From NCBI GenBank assembly GCA_035272265.1, contig DATEQV010000047.1, forward strand, positions 1-10,577: a stretch of DNA of 10,577 nt. Direction: 5' to 3'. Each line of letters opens with the position of its first letter. Positions within the stretch are counted from its first letter, which is position 1. The DNA comes from Acidisphaera sp035272265 (GTDB lineage: Bacteria > Pseudomonadota > Alphaproteobacteria > Acetobacterales > Acetobacteraceae). Both the position numbers and the translations under genes were made by a program. Positions 6,237 to 10,577 of the stretch are shown here, one piece after another. The notes below the pieces were generated by a model. It saw only the letters and a list, made by a program, of their open reading frames with translations. It made no database searches and had not been told where the DNA came from.

Positions 6237-6827
6237 ATGTCACGCACCGCCTCCATCCACCGCGCCACGTCCGAGACCGAGGTCGAGGTCGCGCTCGACC
6301 TCGACGGCACCGGGCAGACCGAGATCGCCACCGGGATCGGCTTCCTGGATCACATGCTGACCGCGCTCGGCCGGCATTCGATGATCGACCTGCGCATCCA
6401 GGCCAAGGGCGACGTGCATATCGACGACCACCACACGACCGAGGATGTCGGCATCGTGCTCGGCCAGGCGATCGCGCGCGCGCTTGGCGACAAGCGCGGC
6501 ATACGCCGGTTCGGCCACGCGCTGGCGCCGATGGACGAGGCGCTGGCGGAGGCGGCGATCGACATTTCCGGGCGCGGCATGCTGCTGTGGTCCGTCAGCT
6601 TCCCGCAGGCTTCCGTCGGCACGATGGACACCGAGCTGTTCGAGGAGTTCTTCCGCGCGCTAGCGAGCAACGCCGCGATCACGCTGCACGTCACGCAGCG
6701 CGCGGGACGCAACACGCACCACATCGCCGAGGCCTGCTTCAAGGCCGCGGCGCGGGCGCTGCGGGAGGCTGTGGAAATCGACCCGCGCGCCGGCGATGCC
6801 GTGCCGTCGACCAAGGGCGTGCTGTAG
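6237..6827 (+). CDS. hisB: Imidazoleglycerol-phosphate dehydratase HisB
   Basis: HisB removes water from imidazole-glycerol phosphate to give imidazole-acetol phosphate. The 196-residue protein is the monofunctional form, without the histidinol phosphatase domain found in enterobacteria. The metal-binding signatures are present: GIGFLDHM (33-40), DDHHTTED (63-70) and the second HHIAEACFK (161-169), which together supply the His and Glu ligands of the Mn site. The end PSTKGVL is typical for the family. The ATG gives the usual N-terminal TxET strand and lies 31 bases after the HicA-HicB stop, with AGGGG close upstream. No convincing promoter is seen in that short gap, so the operon may be read from further upstream or from a promoter inside the preceding gene. 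Confidence 0.96.
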   Translation: MSRTASIHRATSETEVEVALDLDGTGQTEIATGIGFLDHMLTALGRHSMIDLRIQAKGDVHIDDHHTTEDVGIVLGQAIARALGDKRGIRRFGHALAPMDEALAEAAIDISGRGMLLWSVSFPQASVGTMDTELFEEFFRALASNAAITLHVTQRAGRNTHHIAEACFKAAARALREAVEIDPRAGDAVPSTKGVL

Positions 6828-7199
6828 ATGCGCTCCTGGACGGTGCATCTGCGCCGCCAGACCTTGCCCCGGCTGATCCCCGAGGGCTTCAGCCGGGGCG
6901 CGTTCCTGTTCGGCCCGCTCTGGCTGCTGTCGTGCGGCGCCTGGATTCCGGCGGTGTTGCAGGCTGCGGCCTACGCGATCATCGCGCGCGCGCTGCCGGG
7001 CGATGCCGGCTTCGCCGCGGGGTTCGGGCTGGCGCTGCTGGTCGGTTTCTCCGGCAACGACCTCGTGAGCTGGTCGCTCGGCCTGCGCGGCTACGTGCTG
7101 TCGGGCGTGGTGGTCGCCCGCGATGCCGAAGGCGCGCTGCTGCGGCTGCTGGAGATGCGGCCGGAGCTGGCGACCGAAACCGCGCGGCTGCTGCGATGA
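6828..7199 (+). CDS. DUF2628 family small membrane protein
   Basis: The function is unknown. The 123-residue product begins immediately after the hisB stop. It shows the DUF2628 pattern: PEGFSRGAFLFGPLWLL (18-34) followed by hydrophobic helices at about 37-54 and 61-76. It then has the conserved cytoplasmic-looking stretch GNDLVSWSLGLRGY (76-89) and GVVVARDAEGALLRLLE (93-109). Two or three membrane segments are likely, and no signal peptide is apparent. Its stop overlaps the hisH start (ATGA), so it is translated with the histidine genes. I recall similar DUF2628 genes between hisB and hisH in other alphaproteobacteria, which would argue for a conserved rather than accidental insertion; that would need a neighbourhood search. 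No role in histidine synthesis can be read from the sequence. Confidence 0.8.
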   Translation: MRSWTVHLRRQTLPRLIPEGFSRGAFLFGPLWLLSCGAWIPAVLQAAAYAIIARALPGDAGFAAGFGLALLVGFSGNDLVSWSLGLRGYVLSGVVVARDAEGALLRLLEMRPELATETARLLR

Positions 7200-7831
7200 A
7201 GGTCGCGGTCGTTGACTACGGCAGCGGCAACCTGGCGTCGGCGCAGCGCGCGCTGATGCGCGCGGCGGACGTCGCCGGCATCGATGCGAGCATCGTGGTG
7301 ACGGCCGACGCCGATGCGGTGGCGCGCGCGGATCGCATCGTGCTGCCGGGCCAGGGCGCGTTCGACGACTGTGCGCGCGGGCTGCACGCGGTGGACGGGA
7401 TGTGGGAGGCGATCGCCGCGGCGACCGACGCGGGGCGCCCGTTCTTCGGCATCTGCGTGGGCATGCAGCTGATGGCGCAGCGCGGGCTCGAGGGCGGTGT
7501 GACGCCCGGCTTCGGCTGGATCCCGGGCGAGATCGCACGGATGGAGGTGCCCAGCCTGCGGCTGCCGCAGATGGGCTGGAACGAGCTGCAGTTCGTGATC
7601 GGCGCGCATCCGCTGCTCGAGGGCCTGTCGCCCGGCGCGCACGCCTATTTCGTGCACAGCTACGGGCTGCGCGATGCCGATCCGGCAACCGTGCTGGCGA
7701 CCACCGACTACGGCGGCCCGGTGGTGGCGTTCGTGGCGTCCGGCAATCGCGCCGGCACGCAGTTCCACGTCGAGAAGAGCCAGGATGTCGGGCTGCGCAT
7801 CCTGCTCAACTTCCTGCTCTGGTCGCCATGA
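7196..7831 (+). CDS. hisH: Imidazole glycerol phosphate synthase glutaminase subunit HisH
   Basis: HisH is the class I glutamine amidotransferase that releases ammonia from glutamine and passes it to HisF. The 211-residue protein has DYGSGN at 7-12, LPGQGAF (50-56), the nucleophile Cys87 in GICVGMQ (85-91), and the His191-Glu193 pair of the triad. That last motif reads GTQFHVEKSQ; most members have Pro between the His and Glu, here Val, which should leave the triad intact. The ATG overlaps the stop of the DUF2628 gene (ATGA). Its partner hisF lies two genes downstream, separated by a GNAT gene and hisA. Confidence 0.96.
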   Translation: MKVAVVDYGSGNLASAQRALMRAADVAGIDASIVVTADADAVARADRIVLPGQGAFDDCARGLHAVDGMWEAIAAATDAGRPFFGICVGMQLMAQRGLEGGVTPGFGWIPGEIARMEVPSLRLPQMGWNELQFVIGAHPLLEGLSPGAHAYFVHSYGLRDADPATVLATTDYGGPVVAFVASGNRAGTQFHVEKSQDVGLRILLNFLLWSP

Positions 7832-7841
7832 GGTTCCGGTC

Positions 7842-8411
7842 TTGACGGGCGGCCCCAACCTCCCGGGCCACGCGACGCAGAGCGTCGAGCGGGTGTCGGA
7901 GTTCACCGACGACGACATGCAGGCGCTATGCGAGGCGACCGACGCGGCGATCATCGAAGGCGGCGGGTTCGGCTGGGTCAATCCGCCCGGCCGTGCGGCG
8001 CTGGAGGCGTTCTACCGGGGCGTGGTGCTGGTGCCCGGGCGCGAGCTGTTCGTCGGCCGGCTGGACGGCGTGATCGTCGGCTCGGCGCAGCTGATCCGTC
8101 CGCCGCGCAACAACGAGGCGCAGTCGTTCTCGGCCTGGCTGATGCACAGCTTCATCGCGCCGTACGCGCGCGGGCATGGACTGGCGCGCGAAATCAGCCG
8201 GAAGGTCGAGGAGCGCGCCCGCAGCCTGGGCTACGGTGTGCTGAACCTGGACGTGCGCGAGTCACAGGTGCCGGCGATCCGGCTGTACGAGTCGCTCGGC
8301 TTCAAGCGCTGGGGCGAGCATCCGGCGTATGCGCGCATCAACGGCGAGACGATCCGAGGGTATTACTACTACAAGCTGCTCAAGCCGCTGCCGAACCGTG
8401 CGAAAGGCTGA
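7842..8411 (+). CDS. GNAT family N-acetyltransferase
   Basis: This is probably an acetyl-CoA-dependent N-acetyltransferase of unknown substrate. The acetyl-CoA pyrophosphate-binding loop is RGHGLA (110-115, R-x-x-G-x-A), followed by the usual helix. The conserved strand LNLDVRE (134-140) and the C-terminal AIRLYESLGFKRWG (145-158) complete the GNAT core. The most plausible start is TTG 7842, ten bases after the hisH stop, with GAGG (7829-7832) nine bases upstream; a GTG at 7893 would remove 17 residues. The frame is also open farther upstream but only as a shadow of hisH. Its place between hisH and hisA, with only 3 bases to hisA, ties its expression to histidine synthesis. Whether it acts on a histidine intermediate or on an unrelated target cannot be told. 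Confidence 0.85.
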   Translation: MTGGPNLPGHATQSVERVSEFTDDDMQALCEATDAAIIEGGGFGWVNPPGRAALEAFYRGVVLVPGRELFVGRLDGVIVGSAQLIRPPRNNEAQSFSAWLMHSFIAPYARGHGLAREISRKVEERARSLGYGVLNLDVRESQVPAIRLYESLGFKRWGEHPAYARINGETIRGYYYYKLLKPLPNRAKG

Positions 8412-8414
8412 GCC

Positions 8415-9149
8415 GTGCCGCTGACGATCTACCCCGCCATCGACCTGAAGGACGGCGCCTGCGTGCGGCTGCGCCAAGGGGCGATGGATAGCGCTACCGT
8501 CTATGGCAACGATCCCGCTGCGCAGGCGCGCGCCTGGGCCGATGCCGGATTCACGTGGCTGCATGTGGTGGACCTCAACGGCGCGTTCGCCGGGCGCTCG
8601 GTCAACGCCGACGCAGTGTGCGCGATCCTGGGTGAGATCGATATCCCGGTTCAGCTCGGCGGCGGCATCCGCGACATCGACGCCGTGGCGTCATGGCTGG
8701 AAGCAGGCGTTGCTCGCGTGATCCTCGGCAGTGCGGCGGTGAAGAAGCCGGCGCTGGTGTTCGAGGCCGGACGCGCGTTTCCCGGCCGCATCGTCGTCGG
8801 GATCGATGCGCGCGACGGGCGGGTGGCGACCGAAGGCTGGGCCGATGTGTCCGACCTCGACGCCGCCGACCTCGCGCGGCGCTTCGAGCAGGCCGGTATC
8901 GCGGCGGTGATCTACACCGATATCGGCCGCGACGGCATGCTGGGCGGAATCAACCTCGCGCAGACGGTGGCGCTGGCGGAGCGCGTGTCGGTGCCGGTGA
9001 TCGCCAGCGGCGGCGTCGGCAGCGTCGCCGATATCGCGGCGGTGCGCGACGCGGCGGCCCAGTCATCTGGACAAATCCAGGGGGTGATCGTCGGCCGCGC
9101 GCTGTATGACGGCTACGTGACGCCGGCGGAGGCGCTGGCGGCGGCCTGA
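8415..9149 (+). CDS. hisA: ProFAR isomerase HisA
   Basis: HisA is the (beta/alpha)8-barrel that isomerises the aminoaldose ProFAR to the aminoketose PRFAR, the substrate of HisF. The 244-residue length is standard. The two catalytic aspartates are visible: Asp10 in YPAIDLKDG (6-14) and Asp131 in VGIDARDG (128-135). Phosphate-binding loops are LGGGIRD (81-87) with GSAAV, and IASGGVGS with VGRALYDG near the end. The TDIGRDGM stretch (168-175) is also a family mark. The start is GTG, three bases after the GNAT stop, with AAAGG about seven bases upstream. A 54-bp gap follows before hisF, the widest in this operon. Confidence 0.96.
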   Translation: MPLTIYPAIDLKDGACVRLRQGAMDSATVYGNDPAAQARAWADAGFTWLHVVDLNGAFAGRSVNADAVCAILGEIDIPVQLGGGIRDIDAVASWLEAGVARVILGSAAVKKPALVFEAGRAFPGRIVVGIDARDGRVATEGWADVSDLDAADLARRFEQAGIAAVIYTDIGRDGMLGGINLAQTVALAERVSVPVIASGGVGSVADIAAVRDAAAQSSGQIQGVIVGRALYDGYVTPAEALAAA

Positions 9150-9203
9150 CCTGTGCAGCTTATGCTTGCAAAGCAAACGGCAGGTACCGCTTAAGTGCGG
9201 CCA

Positions 9204-9977
9204 ATGTTGAAGCTGCGCGTGATCCCGTGCCTGGACGTCAAGGACGGCCGGGTCGTGAAGGGCGTCAATTTCGTGTCCCTGCGCGACGCAGGCGATCCGG
9301 TGGAGCAGGCCGCGCTGTACGACGCGGCCGGCGCGGACGAGCTTTGCTTTCTGGACATCACCGCGAGCCATGAGAAACGCGACACGATCGTGGACGTCGT
9401 CGCGCGCACGGCGGCGCGCATCTTCCTGCCGCTGACGGTCGGCGGCGGCATCCGCGCGACCGAGGACATGCGCCGCCTGCTGCTCGCCGGTGCCGACAAG
9501 TGCAGCGTCAACTCCGCGGCTGTCGCGCGGCCGGAACTGGTGAGCGAGGCGGCAGAGAAGTTCGGCAGCCAGTGCGTCGTCGCCGCGGTGGACGCCAAGC
9601 GCCGCGCGGCCGGCGGCTGGGAAGTGTTCACGCATGGCGGACGCCAGCCGACCGGGATCGATGCGGTGGCGTGGTGCCGCGAGCTGGAGCGGCGCGGCGC
9701 GGGCGAGATCCTGCTGACCAGCATGGACCGCGACGGCACCGGCGAGGGCTTCGACGTGAAGCTGCTGAAGTCCGTGTGCGACGCCGTGCGGCTGCCGGTG
9801 ATCGCCAGCGGCGGCGTCGGCACGCTCGCGCATTTCGTCGAGGGCGCGCGCGCCGGGGCGACCGGGCTGCTGGCCGCCAGTGTGTTCCATTTCGGCACGT
9901 TCACGATCGCCGAGGTCAAGCAGGCGCTGCACGAGGCCGGGTTGCCGGTGCGGCCGATCCTGCAACAGGCCGCCTGA
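9204..9977 (+). CDS. hisF: Imidazole glycerol phosphate synthase cyclase subunit HisF
   Basis: HisF joins ammonia from HisH to PRFAR, yielding imidazole-glycerol phosphate and AICAR. The 257-residue barrel has the catalytic Asp11 in PCLDVKDGRVVKG (8-20) and Asp130 in AAVDAKR (127-133). Phosphate-binding loops are VGGGIR (79-84) and IASGGVGT (200-207), and it ends with the usual PVRP. I chose ATG 9204 because it aligns the N-terminus with the family pattern MLxxRxIPCLDV. A GTG at 9195 is in frame, adds only three residues, and has a somewhat better-placed GGCAGG, so it remains possible. The stop shares one base with the hisE start. Confidence 0.95.
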   Translation: MLKLRVIPCLDVKDGRVVKGVNFVSLRDAGDPVEQAALYDAAGADELCFLDITASHEKRDTIVDVVARTAARIFLPLTVGGGIRATEDMRRLLLAGADKCSVNSAAVARPELVSEAAEKFGSQCVVAAVDAKRRAAGGWEVFTHGGRQPTGIDAVAWCRELERRGAGEILLTSMDRDGTGEGFDVKLLKSVCDAVRLPVIASGGVGTLAHFVEGARAGATGLLAASVFHFGTFTIAEVKQALHEAGLPVRPILQQAA

Positions 9978-10441
9978 TGGCGAAGCAGCAGCACAAGAAG
10001 GCCGAGGCCAAGAAGGCCCGCAAGGCGGGCGTGCCGCTCACGCTGCGGGCCTCGCTTGCGCCGTCGGGGGTCGAGGCCTCGGGCGTGGAGGTGCTCGACC
10101 GGCTGTGGGACACGGTGGAGAGCCGGCGGGGTGCGAATCCGGCCGTCAGCCACTCCGCCCGCCTGCTGTCGCGCGGCACGGCGAAGATCGCGCAGAAGTT
10201 CGGCGAAGAGGCGATCGAGTGCCTGATCGAGGCGGTGGCAGGCCGCCGCGACGCGCTGGTCGCCGAAAGCGCGGACGTGCTGTACCACCTGATCGTGCTG
10301 TGGGTGGATGCCGGCGTGCGGACCGAGGAGGTCTGGCACGAGCTGAAGATGCGCGAGGGAATCAGCGGCATCGCCGAGAAGGCGTCGCGGCCGCCCGGCC
10401 TGCCGCTTGCTCCGCGGCCGACTACGAAGAAGATTCCCTGA
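9977..10441 (+). CDS. hisE: Phosphoribosyl-ATP pyrophosphatase HisE with extra tails
   Basis: HisE hydrolyses phosphoribosyl-ATP to phosphoribosyl-AMP, the second step of histidine synthesis. The all-alpha, MazG-like core spans about residues 38-138: VLDRLWDTVESRR, ARLLSRGTAKIAQKFGEEAIE (61-81), then ESADVLYHLIVLW (97-109), holding the acidic metal-binding residues, and GISGIAEKASRP. At 154 residues it is clearly longer than the usual roughly 90-110. The extra parts are a Lys/Ala-rich N-terminus (AKQQHKKAEAKKARKAG, 2-18) and a Pro-rich tail ending TTKKIP. The ATG overlaps the hisF stop by one base (TGATG) and is the only well-placed start, so the N-terminal tail is probably real. No fused HisI domain is present. 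Confidence 0.93.
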   Translation: MAKQQHKKAEAKKARKAGVPLTLRASLAPSGVEASGVEVLDRLWDTVESRRGANPAVSHSARLLSRGTAKIAQKFGEEAIECLIEAVAGRRDALVAESADVLYHLIVLWVDAGVRTEEVWHELKMREGISGIAEKASRPPGLPLAPRPTTKKIP

Positions 10442-10577
10442 GAGGCTGAAAATGTATCGGCCGTTGAGGTGAGTTCGCTGAATCGTGTTTTGGTAGGACC
10501 GACGCGCGAGATGCTGGGACGCTCCTATGGCCGGAGCTGGTGGGCTTGTGGCGCGGGGTATCTCACGTTGATCCGGT
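10442..10577 (+). other. Unassigned, less GC-rich tail with a weak open frame
   Basis: These 136 bases follow hisE and are visibly poorer in G and C than the rest. A frame beginning GTG at 10469 stays open to the window edge (about 36 residues, beginning VSSLNRVLVGPTRE), but it has no convincing ribosome binding site and no recognisable motif. An ATG at 10452 has AGAGG upstream but stops after six codons. I see no clear terminator hairpin here. It may be the start of another gene, a decayed remnant or intergenic DNA. Confidence 0.25.

Noticed and set aside
7763..7785. Val in place of Pro in the HisH GTQFH(P)EKSQ motif as a sign of inactivity
   Set aside because: The catalytic Cys87, His191 and Glu193 are all present; the intervening residue is not catalytic.
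7828..7845. ATG overlapping the hisH stop (ATGA) as the next gene start
   Set aside because: That frame ends after five codons (MRFRS), so it is not the GNAT start; TTG 7842 in another frame leads into the GNAT protein.
10452..10472. Six-codon open frame with a good ribosome binding site after hisE
   Set aside because: It is too short to support as a gene; it could be a leader peptide, but nothing downstream in the window lets me test that.

Overview
The window is GC-rich, densely packed DNA with every recognised gene on the + strand. It suggests a photosynthetic alphaproteobacterium. Bacteriochlorophyll genes (bchD end, bchO) and carotenoid genes (crtI, crtB) sit beside a Nfu-type Fe-S protein and a histidine operon that carries a DUF2628 gene and a GNAT gene. 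My best guess is order Rhodospirillales, possibly Acetobacteraceae; this rests on gene content and remembered neighbourhoods, not on a search.

Region 1 (1-4472) is the end of a photosynthesis gene cluster. The 3' part of bchD (magnesium chelatase D subunit) overlaps bchO (alpha/beta hydrolase). An 88-bp gap follows, holding one perfect and one near-perfect TGT-N12-ACA palindrome (the PpsR/CrtJ operator type) and a small leader hairpin. Then come crtI (phytoene desaturase) and crtB (phytoene synthase), overlapping and surely co-transcribed. Together these genes supply early steps of bacteriochlorophyll and carotenoid synthesis. A hairpin with a short T run after crtB probably marks the end of this unit.

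Region 2 (4544-6205) holds a NFU1-like Fe-S scaffold or carrier, a RutE-like nitroreductase without other rut genes, and the most unusual object in the window: one uninterrupted reading frame encoding a HicA-type toxin domain joined directly to a HicB-type antitoxin domain. A Shine-Dalgarno-like GGAGG and two ATG codons lie at the domain junction, so free HicB could be made from an internal start. The fusion gene starts on the rutE stop codon (GTGA overlap).

Region 3 (6237-10441) is a compact histidine operon: hisB, a DUF2628 membrane protein gene, hisH, a GNAT acetyltransferase gene, hisA, hisF and hisE, most of them touching or overlapping. HisH and HisF form imidazole-glycerol-phosphate synthase, HisA makes its substrate, HisB uses its product, and HisE acts at the second step of the pathway. 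hisG, hisD, hisC and hisI are not in the window. HisE has extra N- and C-terminal tails.

The last 136 bases (10442-10577) are visibly less GC-rich and contain nothing I can identify, apart from a weak open frame running off the end.
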